Below, piece after piece: positions 32,270-40,911 of a DNA stretch of 46,545 bases. The stretch's first letter is position 1, and the number at the start of each line of letters is the position of its first letter. This DNA comes from CAYQPF01 sp964419225 (GTDB taxonomy: Bacteria > Cloacimonadota > Cloacimonadia > Cloacimonadales > CAYQPF01). Under the pieces are notes generated by a model. That model did no database searches and was not told where the DNA came from. It saw nothing but the letters and a program-made list of their open reading frames with translations. The translations under genes were made by a program, and so were the position numbers. The stretch covers positions 1 through 46,545 of the forward strand of contig CAYQPF010000021.1 in the NCBI GenBank assembly GCA_964419225.1, given 5' to 3'.

Positions 32270-33548
32270 AGTATTTGTAATAGTTATAGCATTAATTTTG
32301 GTAGTTAGTTGTGGGAGCCGTAGAGCTCCAACCGGCGGTAAAGAAGATACAGAGAAAGTAACGATTTTATCTGTTTCACCTATGGAGTTTTCCGATCTAA
32401 GCAGCAGACAGGTGGAGATAGTTTTTTCCAAAGAAGTTGAAAGAAATTCTATTATGACAGGGTTTTATGTTTATCCTCCGGTGTTGAAGAAGAAATTTTC
32501 CTGGAGCGGGACAACCCTCAAGATCCGGTTTATGGAAACCTTAACCCAAGACACCAATTATTATCTTACTTTCAATACTAATATTCGCAGTGAACATGGT
32601 AATCAGTTGGATAAAGAATATGTTTATGTTTACAAGAATGGCAATTTGCAGGAAAACAGGATTTCCGGGGCATTTGTTTATGAGGACAAAGCCGATCAGG
32701 ATTTGCCGGTGGAAATGACTTTATTGGATGAAGATTCTGTAATGGTATTTCGCAAGAGTTTTACCGGAGCAAATTTTGTCATAGAGAATCTTAATCCTGG
32801 AAAATATTATATTACCGGTTTCGTGGATAAAAGCAAAAATACTCTTTATGATTACGAGAAAGAACCTCATTTTCTGGAGAAAGTTGATTTAAAGAACAGT
32901 GTCAGCAGAGATTTTCAATTAAGTTATGCAGATACTTTAAGGCCGAGTCTCACCTCGGTGGAGGTTGTTTCGAATCAGGAAATAACAGCCAAATTCAGTG
33001 AGACAATTACTTCTTATGATAATTTACAATTACTGCGTCCGGATTCCGTAGCCGTAAACATAAAGGTTAATAAATTGAATCTGAGCAATTTACAGATTAT
33101 TACCGAGCCTTTGGATACTCTGAAATATATCTTGAAAATTGCTAATATCCAGGACAAAAAAGGTAATTCCAAAAAAACTGATGAATTATTTGTACAAGGG
33201 ACTCAGAAAAAAGACACAACAATTCCCAAAGTAATATCCTCCAAACCGCGTAATGGAACGACTGTCAATTCCTTACAACCGGATCTGGAGATCATTTTTA
33301 ACAAAGTCATTCCGAAAAGAACTTTAGCATTCAAACTGATAGAAGTAGATACAGGCAAAAATATCTGGATCTCTACAAAAATGAAAGATGATGACAGATA
33401 TGTTTTTACACCATATGACAATCTTAAGAGTTACAGCACATATAAATTTATTATTGAAAGCAGCACGATGGATTTTTCCGGCAACAAATTGGGTAAGGAT
33501 TTTGAGTTGACCTTTATCCCGATCATGAGCCAGGCGAAAAAACCTTGA
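32253..33548 (+). CDS. Lipoprotein with SbsA-type Ig-like domains
   Basis: 431 residues. Lipoprotein signal MKTVFRVFVIVIALILVVSC with the lipobox Cys at residue 20. Starts at TTG 32253: GGAGGG lies eight bases before it and no in-frame ATG is near. Ig-like (SbsA/Big_5) strands: VTILSVSPMEFSDLSSRQVE, IVFSKEVE, TTLKIRF in the first, and PKVISSKPRNGTTVNS, EIIFNKVIPKRT and YVFTPYDNLKSYSTYKFIIE in the last; a carboxypeptidase-like insert lies between (NPGKYYITGFVDKSKNTLYD). This matches the widely annotated Ig-like domain-containing protein of the Bacteroidetes/Cloacimonadota envelope. Same transcript as recR-ribE by overlap. Confidence 0.87.
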   Translation: MKTVFRVFVIVIALILVVSCGSRRAPTGGKEDTEKVTILSVSPMEFSDLSSRQVEIVFSKEVERNSIMTGFYVYPPVLKKKFSWSGTTLKIRFMETLTQDTNYYLTFNTNIRSEHGNQLDKEYVYVYKNGNLQENRISGAFVYEDKADQDLPVEMTLLDEDSVMVFRKSFTGANFVIENLNPGKYYITGFVDKSKNTLYDYEKEPHFLEKVDLKNSVSRDFQLSYADTLRPSLTSVEVVSNQEITAKFSETITSYDNLQLLRPDSVAVNIKVNKLNLSNLQIITEPLDTLKYILKIANIQDKKGNSKKTDELFVQGTQKKDTTIPKVISSKPRNGTTVNSLQPDLEIIFNKVIPKRTLAFKLIEVDTGKNIWISTKMKDDDRYVFTPYDNLKSYSTYKFIIESSTMDFSGNKLGKDFELTFIPIMSQAKKP

Positions 33549-33551
33549 AAA

Positions 33552-33582
33552 AGTGGGCTGTTGGCAGTGGGCTTTTGGCAGC
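33552..33582 (+). repeat. Degenerate GTGGGCTGTTGGCA tract after the lipoprotein gene
   Basis: GTGGGCTGTTGGCA then GTGGGCTTTTGGCAGC, two 14-base units differing at one base, starting a few bases after the TGA stop. Same class as the tracts at 2216, 26484 and 40440. Confidence 0.6.
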
Positions 33583-33622
33583 AAATAGTAAGACCGGAGT
33601 CGAGACAGAAATAGACTAAGTC

Positions 33623-34873
33623 TTATTTATCCTTTTCCCGGACAGTATATTTTAGCATAGTGACATTGTCAGTATAATCTTCGAAGCCAACACTATCTGC
33701 GGCAGCAAATTCATCCAGAAGTGCACGGACTCTCCGGATAGATTCATCTACTTTGATGCGGTATTTTTCCAATTTAGTATATTCCGGTTTGTCTTCCAGA
33801 TGGAGAAAGATCATATCGAGATTAGCCTGCAAGATCATCATGGGTTGGCTGATTTCATGGCTGGCCTTGATAGCAGTAGCGATGATGGCTTTTTTTTGAG
33901 TTTCATTTTCCTCAAGTTTTGTTTGAATTCGGGTAAGTTTTTGGGCATTTTCTTCTGAAAAAGAACTGCTGCAAAGGTCATTGTACTTTTTAAATATCTT
34001 CAGAGCTTTTTTGTAATCACCATCAGCTTCATAGATTTTAGCTTTGATTTCATAAACATTAATCAGTCCTTTCTTGCTTTTCATGTCATTGGCCAATTTG
34101 GAGGCTTTGTTCAAGAGTTTGTACGCTTTCTGTTTCTGTCCCATCTGATTGCTAATGTCTGCGTAAATGAGGTAATTATTAACCATTACATCAGTACAGT
34201 TCAGGCTGATATTGATCTCGAGAGATCTTTTTATATGATCAATAGCTAAATCAAATTTTTTGAGTTCCAGAAGAGAGGCTGCAAGGTTATTATAGGCCCG
34301 GGCAATGTTGCGTTGTTCATTTAGACGCGTGGATATTTCCAGATCTTTGTAGTAACATTTTAGAGCTTGCCGGTATTTTTTCTGATATCTGTAGGAGATG
34401 CCCAGATTATTGTAGGCAGTTGCCAGACCAAGTTCTTTTTTTAACTGTGTGTTGAATTCTATGGCTTTCTTAAAATAGATCTCAGCTTCTTTGAAATTGT
34501 TGATTGTATTGAAAACGAGGCCAAGATTATTGTAAATACTGGCAACCTCAACTCTCCCTTCAGTTTTCAGATAATGGTTCAGGGCTTTTTCGTAGTAATC
34601 AATTGCTTCATCGTGGATATAATTCAAATACTTTATCATACCACGGAAATGATATACCTTGCCCATGCCATAATCATAATTGCACTGCTGAGACAGCTCA
34701 AATGCGGGAGTGATGTATTTTTCAGCAATAACCTGATCTATGTGAATGAAATCGAGTGCAATTGCAAGCAAAGCCTTAACTTTTCTTTGTATAAAAACCA
34801 CATTATCCGGATCTGTCATGAGATCCAGATCAGCTTCTTTTAATTCCAATTCTTTTTTGCTATCTACTTCCAT
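33623..34873 (-). CDS. TPR-repeat protein with a C-terminal histidine-kinase DHp-like helix and no ATPase domain
   Basis: 416 residues, soluble. About six TPR units cover 70-300 (ASIYNNLGLVFNTINNFKEA, ATAYNNLGISYRYQKKYRQA, ARAYNNLAASLLELKKFDLA, IYEADGDYKKALKIF). A coiled coil follows (303-330), then AIKASHEISQPMMILQANLD with His339 in an H-E-I-x-Q-P box, the histidine-kinase phospho-acceptor signature. The protein ends about 75 residues later without N- or G-boxes, so it cannot phosphorylate itself. It could accept phosphate from another kinase or be a dimerising scaffold. ATG follows AAGGTGCAATAAT. No partner kinase is adjacent. Confidence 0.82.
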   Translation of the reverse strand: MEVDSKKELELKEADLDLMTDPDNVVFIQRKVKALLAIALDFIHIDQVIAEKYITPAFELSQQCNYDYGMGKVYHFRGMIKYLNYIHDEAIDYYEKALNHYLKTEGRVEVASIYNNLGLVFNTINNFKEAEIYFKKAIEFNTQLKKELGLATAYNNLGISYRYQKKYRQALKCYYKDLEISTRLNEQRNIARAYNNLAASLLELKKFDLAIDHIKRSLEINISLNCTDVMVNNYLIYADISNQMGQKQKAYKLLNKASKLANDMKSKKGLINVYEIKAKIYEADGDYKKALKIFKKYNDLCSSSFSEENAQKLTRIQTKLEENETQKKAIIATAIKASHEISQPMMILQANLDMIFLHLEDKPEYTKLEKYRIKVDESIRRVRALLDEFAAADSVGFEDYTDNVTMLKYTVREKDK

Positions 34874-35133
34874 ATTATTGCACCTTTACATTATTATTAT
34901 TTTTTGGCAATATTCATAAATCACATTTATGAGCACTTATTAGTGCGAGAGTTTTATACATTTGATCAGAAAGCTAATAATTTCCAGCATTCCCAACATA
35001 TTTACTCCTTTACCTTCAAATCAAAAATATAAATACTCGTACGAATGAGTCAAGAAAAGAATTTAAAAAATATTGTTTGACTAAGTGTTATAGTAGTATT
35101 TTCTGGGAGAGAATAGTTTTCTTTGGAGGAAAC

Positions 35134-37434
35134 ATGAAACGCTTGTGGGTTGTAGTTTTAATTATTTTTTGGTTATCTTCAGTTTTTTGTCTGGAGATGA
35201 GTAACATTGGCAGATTGCTAAATTCAGCAGATGCAATGGATTTTCAGGTTCAGGGAAATCAGGTACTTTATAAAACTTTTGTGCTTAAGGGCAATGGAAT
35301 GCTGTGTCATTCACCTTACCTTGTTACAATAGAAAATCAGGGAGATCATCCGGCAACTCTTGTTTATAAATATAATCAGGCAGGAGAATTGCTTTGGCAG
35401 CAGAAATTTCCTCAAACAATTAATACTACGATGTCTGAAAAGGGAGAGTATTTAGGATTTTCAGATGGAATGAATCTATGTATTCTAAATGTTGCAACTT
35501 CTGAAATTACAAAGTATCCCAATACAACTATATTTACTTTGGACGATTCAGGTAAACCAGCATATTATTTAAGCAAATACAAAAAAGTCTATTACAAAAA
35601 TAACAGTTATGAATGTTCGGATACTCCTGTAGCACTGCAGATTTTCCAGAATGAGCCTTTGGTTTGCACTAAAAGTAGTTTAAAACTGGGAACAATGAGC
35701 TTGAAAGATAATTCCTCACAAGCTTTTTTTGATATGAAAGTTGAAAGGAATACTATAAATTTGGTTGAGAAAAATGAAACAGATTTAATACTGTGGCAAT
35801 CTCTTGATGGACAGGTTTTTAACAGAATTGAGGAAAGATCAGTCCGTAATTCACCAAGGATGCATGAGCCAATTTATGCACCATTAGTTAATGCAGGTGA
35901 TGTTTATCCAATTGGAAACAGTTATGGAGAATATCAGGATTATTCTGGCGGAACAGGAGGCTATTATCTGCATCCGGGTGTAGATTTTCTGGGTACACCG
36001 AATCAGTCAGTACATGCTGTCAGAGATGGATATGTCAAAGCGATATTGACTACAGGAGGAGATCTTTACTGGAGAGTCGGCATTGCTAATGAAGATAATA
36101 CTGATTTAACTGAAGGATATTTATATGCTCATTTGAATGAAAGCAGCATAAGTGTTAATGTGGGTGATTATGTGATCCAGGGTCAGGAGATAGGAACGCT
36201 TGTACCGTGGCCCAGCTGGGATTTCACGCATTGTCATTTTGCCAGAATTTCCTGTACGGGACAAGTATGGGATGGAAATTGGTTAACAACAGATAATCCT
36301 CTGGTTGATTTTGCTAATGTACCTGATACGACTGCACCTGTTTTCGAGAATGCCTATATCAACAGTATTTTTGCCTATCGCAATAATTCTAACGTGTATT
36401 TGAATCCTGGCCTGTTATCAGGTTCTCTGGATATTATCAGTAAATGCCATGATCTGTGTAACTCCCAATGGAGAATAGATGTGTTTGATCTGAAATATTC
36501 TTTACGGCCATCGGAAGAAGCGGATTTCGTTCTTCTGGACAAGTTTTCCTATGCCTATGACATGGTCACTGATGTTTATACAAACAGCTTTATTAGTACG
36601 ATGATGTCGGACATTATCTATTCCTCAGATGGCACATGCTTCACTCAGGGAGACCATGATTACCGGAATTACTACCATGTTATTTCTCATACAGACGGAG
36701 ATAGTTTGATTGAATCGGAAGACGGAAACGAGCACTTCAATACATTGGATTACCCGAATGGAGAATATATTCTGAAAGTTACCGCCAGAGATGGAGCTTG
36801 GAATGAACAGAGTGCGGAACAGATCATCTTTATTTCCAATCCTAATCCTGTTAATCATAATCCTTTCATCTATTTACCCGGGACAAACTATGATCTTCCG
36901 GCAGATTCAACAGTCACTGTAGATCTTTATCAAGCTGTTTTTGATGAAACACCTGATCAACTTCTTACATACGAAATAGTTGATCATAATGGTGCCTTTG
37001 TTTGGGAACTCTCCAACGGAATTTTAGCAGTCTCTTTTAATGGAACATTACTCTTGGATTCATTGACAATAACTGTGTCAGATCCGGAACTTTTAAGTTC
37101 TTCTGTAGTATTATATTTCAATAATACAATTGCAAATAATGATGTATCTGTAAGTGGTTGTGCTACGAAGATAGTCAATTATCCCAATCCATTTAATCCT
37201 TCGACGACAATAAGTTTTGATCTGGAAAAAGATAGTCCAGTAGTTCTGGAAATATTCAACATCAAGGGTCAGAAAGTAAATAATTTAATTCAGGAGCAAA
37301 TGCTGCAGGGGCACCACGAAATGACTTGGAACGGACAGAACAGCAAAGGAAAATTGGTTGGGTCCGGGATATATTGGGCCAGATTGAAAGCAGGGGAAAA
37401 AACCTATTACAGGAAAATGCTAATGCTGAAGTAG
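35134..37434 (+). CDS. Secreted M23-type metallopeptidase-like protein with C-terminal sorting domain
   Basis: 766 residues. The start is ATG 35134 behind TTTGGAGGAAAC; the open frame reaches back to TTG 35077 without a ribosome site. Signal peptide MKRLWVVVLIIFWLSSVFC. An N-terminal beta-rich part (30-240) is followed by the LytM/M23 domain with all zinc ligands and catalytic histidines: HPGVDFLG (His280, Asp284), YLYAHLNE (His333) and HCHFA (His366, His368). Such enzymes cut peptidoglycan peptides. After it come about 330 residues with Ig/cadherin-like strands, and a sorting domain (NYPNPFNPSTTISFDLEKD, FNIKGQKVNNLI, GSGIYWARLKAG, KMLMLK) as in type IX/FlgD-like signals. It stands alone on the plus strand. 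Confidence 0.9.
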   Translation: MKRLWVVVLIIFWLSSVFCLEMSNIGRLLNSADAMDFQVQGNQVLYKTFVLKGNGMLCHSPYLVTIENQGDHPATLVYKYNQAGELLWQQKFPQTINTTMSEKGEYLGFSDGMNLCILNVATSEITKYPNTTIFTLDDSGKPAYYLSKYKKVYYKNNSYECSDTPVALQIFQNEPLVCTKSSLKLGTMSLKDNSSQAFFDMKVERNTINLVEKNETDLILWQSLDGQVFNRIEERSVRNSPRMHEPIYAPLVNAGDVYPIGNSYGEYQDYSGGTGGYYLHPGVDFLGTPNQSVHAVRDGYVKAILTTGGDLYWRVGIANEDNTDLTEGYLYAHLNESSISVNVGDYVIQGQEIGTLVPWPSWDFTHCHFARISCTGQVWDGNWLTTDNPLVDFANVPDTTAPVFENAYINSIFAYRNNSNVYLNPGLLSGSLDIISKCHDLCNSQWRIDVFDLKYSLRPSEEADFVLLDKFSYAYDMVTDVYTNSFISTMMSDIIYSSDGTCFTQGDHDYRNYYHVISHTDGDSLIESEDGNEHFNTLDYPNGEYILKVTARDGAWNEQSAEQIIFISNPNPVNHNPFIYLPGTNYDLPADSTVTVDLYQAVFDETPDQLLTYEIVDHNGAFVWELSNGILAVSFNGTLLLDSLTITVSDPELLSSSVVLYFNNTIANNDVSVSGCATKIVNYPNPFNPSTTISFDLEKDSPVVLEIFNIKGQKVNNLIQEQMLQGHHEMTWNGQNSKGKLVGSGIYWARLKAGEKTYYRKMLMLK

Positions 37435-37478
37435 TTTAATGACGAGAGTTAAAATTAAATAATTTTATAAGAAATATC

Positions 37479-37507
37479 TTGACTCTTAAACTCATATTTG
37501 GTATATT
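37479..37507 (+). promoter_or_regulatory. Strong promoter of the FecR-like/CHASE2-cyclase operon
   Basis: TTGACT (37479-37484), 17 bases, TATATT (37502-37507), 23 bases before the start codon at 37531. One base off in each hexamer. Confidence 0.7.
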
Positions 37508-37530
37508 TAACTTGTTTGATGGAGGAGTAC

Positions 37531-38232
37531 ATGAAGGGTATATTGGTATGTTGTTTTTTGATATTTTTTGCGATGAATTTATTTTCGGAAACTGTTGGCA
37601 CAGTTACATTTGTACTGGGTGAAGCCAAATACAAGGAGAATGTCAATTCGAGTTGGAAAGATTTGGAACTGAATGCCAAAATCGATGCCTCTGGAATAAT
37701 TAAAACTGGTTTAGATTCTGAGATTAGTATTACCTGGACGAAATCAAAGATTCCCCAACGGATCTTAGCTGAGAGACAAGCTACGGTACAGGAATTATTA
37801 AATCAATCTATGAAGAGTGCCACCTGGAAAGAAAAACTGGAGAGCAAGTTAACAATTCTTGTAGCAGAGAAGAAAAAAAAGAAAGATGCAATCTCTGTGG
37901 CAGGTGTCAGACGGGCTGAAGTCAAACTTGATTCAGATAACGAAGTTAGTTCTGACTTATACTGGAAAACAGAGAAAAAGGTCAGTTTGGAAGAAGCTCT
38001 CTCTGCTTACGAACAAAAGGATTTTGACACTGCTGTTGGCAGGTTTTATAAGATTATCGAGCAATCGCCGTTGTCTAAGGATGCAGAAATGTCCCGTGCA
38101 CATCTGGTACTTTATTATAGCAGTATAAATGACACAAGACGTGCAAAGGAACAGTTGCAGGTTCTCAAGGCAGATTTTCCCAATTCTGAATTGGCTTCTG
38201 AAATTCAGGAGAGTATCTCCGAACTTAAATGA
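37531..38232 (+). CDS. FecR-like domain protein with TPR-like tail, partner of the CHASE2 cyclase
   Basis: 233 residues from ATG 37531, preceded by ATGGAGGAGTAC. Signal peptide MKGILVCCFLIFFAMNLFSE. Residues 20-75 have the FecR beta pattern (VGTVTFVLGEAKYKENVNSS, WKDLELNAKIDASGIIKTGL, DSEISITW). The C-terminal 75 residues form two TPR-like helix pairs (ALSAYEQKDFDTAVGRFYKI, DTRRAKEQLQVLKADFPNSE). FecR-domain proteins commonly precede CHASE2-type cyclases, and here the stop overlaps the cyclase start (ATGA), so they are translated together. It probably acts in the periplasm as a sensor or partner for the CHASE2 domain; this is inference. Confidence 0.82.
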   Translation: MKGILVCCFLIFFAMNLFSETVGTVTFVLGEAKYKENVNSSWKDLELNAKIDASGIIKTGLDSEISITWTKSKIPQRILAERQATVQELLNQSMKSATWKEKLESKLTILVAEKKKKKDAISVAGVRRAEVKLDSDNEVSSDLYWKTEKKVSLEEALSAYEQKDFDTAVGRFYKIIEQSPLSKDAEMSRAHLVLYYSSINDTRRAKEQLQVLKADFPNSELASEIQESISELK

Positions 38233-40442
38233 TGAAGAAGTTAAGAAACAGTTTTTTATTGGCACTGGTACTAAGCATATTTGCCTTAGCGTTCACACTT
38301 GGAATCAAAAAGATCAGCTTTATCGAAGAGCAGATTGAAGCTGTTGAAAAGAAGATTACAGACTTGTCCTTTGTCTATCGGGGACCGTTATTAGGGAAAG
38401 ACGAACAAATTGAAGACATTGTTATTATAGATATTGATGAAAAAAGCATTAATCAGCTGGGACAATATTCCCGTTGGCCCAACGCCTTTTTTGCCCAGGC
38501 AGTTGATTACATTTCAGGAGGGGCACCTCTGGCTATTGGTTTTGATATGTTTTTTACGGAAAGAGACACCTTAAACTCAATAGCCTTGAACATTTTAACA
38601 GGAAAAATTCTTCGGGAGAATCCGCAATATAAGGAAAAGGATTTAAGAAAGATCTTAGAATCTACATCTACGGACGGAATATTAGCAGAGAGTTTCAGGA
38701 ATTCCGGTGTAGTTTATTTAGGGATGTTTGACAGGTTAGATGCAAAATATGATAAGGCAGTTTTACCGGGCAATTTAGTTTCTTATCCTTGTAAGGGAGA
38801 ATTGAAACAATGTGTGGAGATCATCAACCCTCTGCCTCCGATTCCTGAATTAGCACAGGCAGCACATAAAGTGGGATTTGCTCACGTAGTGGAAGATACA
38901 GACGGAATTACCAGATATTATCAATTACTATTCTCATATAAAGGCAAGAATTATGTTAATTTCAGTTGTCAGATGATTTTTGATTTACTCGACATTGCAG
39001 AAGTTGAGGAAATTGCCGGGAAGATAGTATTGAAACAGAAATCCGGCGAGAAGATAGCAATTCCTGTTGATTCAGACGGGAATATTCTTTTAAATTTCTA
39101 TGGAATTAAACGTAGTTTCAGATATATCTCTTTTTCTGATATCATTAATCAGCGGATTCCTCAAGAGTATTTTGAGAACAAAGTTGTCCTTGTCGGTGCT
39201 TCAGCTGTTGGGTTACAGGACTTAAAGGTTATTCCGATTGACGAGGCTTACCCGGGTGTGGAATTACATGCAACCTTTATTTACAATCTGCTTAACACTC
39301 AATTTATTAAATATTTGCCAGATCAGACATACAATCTCATCATTTTTTTATTAACAGTTTTCGTACTGTTTGTGATGTCGAGAATATCACCGGTTAAATC
39401 TGTCATTACTCTGGTTCTTTTGAATACTGTTATTTTTGTTGCAGTATTGGTTATCTTTGATTTGTACTCTTATAAGATCTATTTAACCGATCTCTTCATC
39501 AGTATGAATCTGGGTTTTATCTTTATTCTGTCCTATAAGTACCAGACCGAAATTAAGGAAAGACAAAGAGTTAAACATGCGTTTTCCAAATATGTTTCTT
39601 CCTCATTAGTAGAGAACATTTTGGCAAATCCGAAAAACCTTAAATTTGGCGGTACCCAGAAAGAAGTTACTACCTTGTTCACAGACATTAAGGACTTCAC
39701 AACAATGAGCGAGGCTGTTAATCCTGAGGAAATTACAAATTTTCTCCATGAGTATTTATCAAAATGTACCAATATTGTTCTCAAGAATGACGGAATGCTT
39801 GATAAGTACATCGGTGATGCAATTGTCGCATTGTACAATGTTCCGATGAATATTGAAGATTATCCTTCCAAAGCATGTATGACTGCTTTAGATATGCAGG
39901 ATGTAATCGATGAATTGAAACTGAAATACTCTGATCATCCTTATTTTTCCAAGCTATTTGTCAGAATCGGAATCAGCACAGGAAAATTAGTAGTCGGAAA
40001 TATGGGTTCAGAGCAGATTTTTGATTACACCGGGATAGGTGATATCATGAACTTGGGTGCCAGACTGGAAAGTTTGAATAAATATTATGGAACAAAGATT
40101 TTAATGAATCAATTAACCAGAGATAAGCTAAATGATAGTTTTTTAGTTCGCAAAATAGACTTCGTTGCTGTTAAAGGAAAACATCAGGCAAGTTATGTCT
40201 GGGAGTTGTTAGGACATGCCAGTGATAATGCTGATTTCTTAACAAAACTTAAAAACAGTTATGAAGCTGCCTTTGAATTATATTTTTCCGGAGAATTTCA
40301 TAAAGCCTTAGAATTGTTTTCTGATGTAGGTAAAGAGTTTCCTGATGATCCACCGACTCAGGTAATGCTCAAGAGGATAAACTGTTTATTGGAAGAGAAG
40401 CCGACTTTCTGGGATGGTTCCTGGGTGATGGAGACGAAGTAG
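38229..40442 (+). CDS. CHASE2-domain adenylate cyclase, class III
   Basis: 737 residues. N-terminal membrane helix (8-27); extracytoplasmic CHASE2 sensor about 40-350 (IEDIVIIDIDEKSINQLGQY, GAPLAIGFDMFF, VGFAHVVEDTDGITR, VVLVGASAVGLQDLKVIPID); three membrane helices 367-440; class III cyclase domain about 475-650 with metal Asp486 (TLFTDIKDFTTMSE) and Asp530 (KYIGDAIVALYNVP), and FDYTGIGDIMNLGARLESL. The Lys526 and Asp positions favour ATP over GTP as substrate. About 60 residues of TPR-like helix follow at the C-terminus. Its TAG stop falls in a tandem tract at 40440. No CRP-type regulator is seen in the window. Confidence 0.93.
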   Translation: MMKKLRNSFLLALVLSIFALAFTLGIKKISFIEEQIEAVEKKITDLSFVYRGPLLGKDEQIEDIVIIDIDEKSINQLGQYSRWPNAFFAQAVDYISGGAPLAIGFDMFFTERDTLNSIALNILTGKILRENPQYKEKDLRKILESTSTDGILAESFRNSGVVYLGMFDRLDAKYDKAVLPGNLVSYPCKGELKQCVEIINPLPPIPELAQAAHKVGFAHVVEDTDGITRYYQLLFSYKGKNYVNFSCQMIFDLLDIAEVEEIAGKIVLKQKSGEKIAIPVDSDGNILLNFYGIKRSFRYISFSDIINQRIPQEYFENKVVLVGASAVGLQDLKVIPIDEAYPGVELHATFIYNLLNTQFIKYLPDQTYNLIIFLLTVFVLFVMSRISPVKSVITLVLLNTVIFVAVLVIFDLYSYKIYLTDLFISMNLGFIFILSYKYQTEIKERQRVKHAFSKYVSSSLVENILANPKNLKFGGTQKEVTTLFTDIKDFTTMSEAVNPEEITNFLHEYLSKCTNIVLKNDGMLDKYIGDAIVALYNVPMNIEDYPSKACMTALDMQDVIDELKLKYSDHPYFSKLFVRIGISTGKLVVGNMGSEQIFDYTGIGDIMNLGARLESLNKYYGTKILMNQLTRDKLNDSFLVRKIDFVAVKGKHQASYVWELLGHASDNADFLTKLKNSYEAAFELYFSGEFHKALELFSDVGKEFPDDPPTQVMLKRINCLLEEKPTFWDGSWVMETK

Positions 40443-40672
40443 TTGTTGGTTGTTAATTGTTAGTGAGGGAAAGGGAAAGCGAGAATTGGGAAGGATTGAA
40501 TGCGAGGAAGGACATTTTAGAGAATTAAGCCACCGACGTCAACCGAATTGAACGCGAAATGGAAAAATGCCACGCAACTAACAACTATTTTGTCCCTAAT
40601 ACTCTGTGTTCATTGTGAGCTTTGTGAGAAATACTCCCTTCCCTTCAGTGATTAAATACCTGAGCATTTACG
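40440..40672. repeat. Stop-codon tract plus second copy of the mosaic intergenic repeat
   Basis: The cyclase's own TAG starts a degenerate TAGTTGTTGGTTGTTAATTG tract (40440-40466). Then 40519-40570 matches 810-861 in reverse complement (48 of 52), and 40591-40672 matches about 867-947 in direct orientation (TGTCCCTAATACTCTGTGTT shared; about three quarters identical afterwards). Nothing gene-like lies in 40443-40911. Confidence 0.75.
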
Positions 40673-40770
40673 AAATATGTCAAATTACACCTTTTCATCA
40701 TATACTATCTTTTTTGTAAGCCTAATATTGGAACGTTTTTTGCAATTTAGTTATAGGTTAAAGAGAGGAG

Positions 40771-40911
40771 TATAATATTCTTTTTTAAGAGGATATTGTT
40801 CTTTCACAAGCTGGTTTTGAATAAGAGGAGCAAAGCACGGGGGTGTGATTAGGCAAATTGTGTCTAATTGCGTGTATTATCCAGAATCAAAAAAAAATAG
40901 GTGGTAAATTT
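40771..40911 (+). promoter_or_regulatory. Possible promoter and long leader of the C25-like gene
   Basis: A perfect TATAAT (40771-40776) follows an A/G-rich stretch with no good -35. It would give a leader of about 130 bases, which includes GAGGAGCAAAGCACGGGGGT and ends in a good ribosome site AGGTGG (40899-40904). No known riboswitch fits. Confidence 0.35.

Noticed and set aside
40830..40860. GAGCAAAGCACGGGG in the leader of the C25-like gene resembles part of a c-di-GMP-I riboswitch
   Set aside because: The matching GGCAAACC half and the GNRA tetraloop helix of the aptamer are missing and no expression platform is evident.
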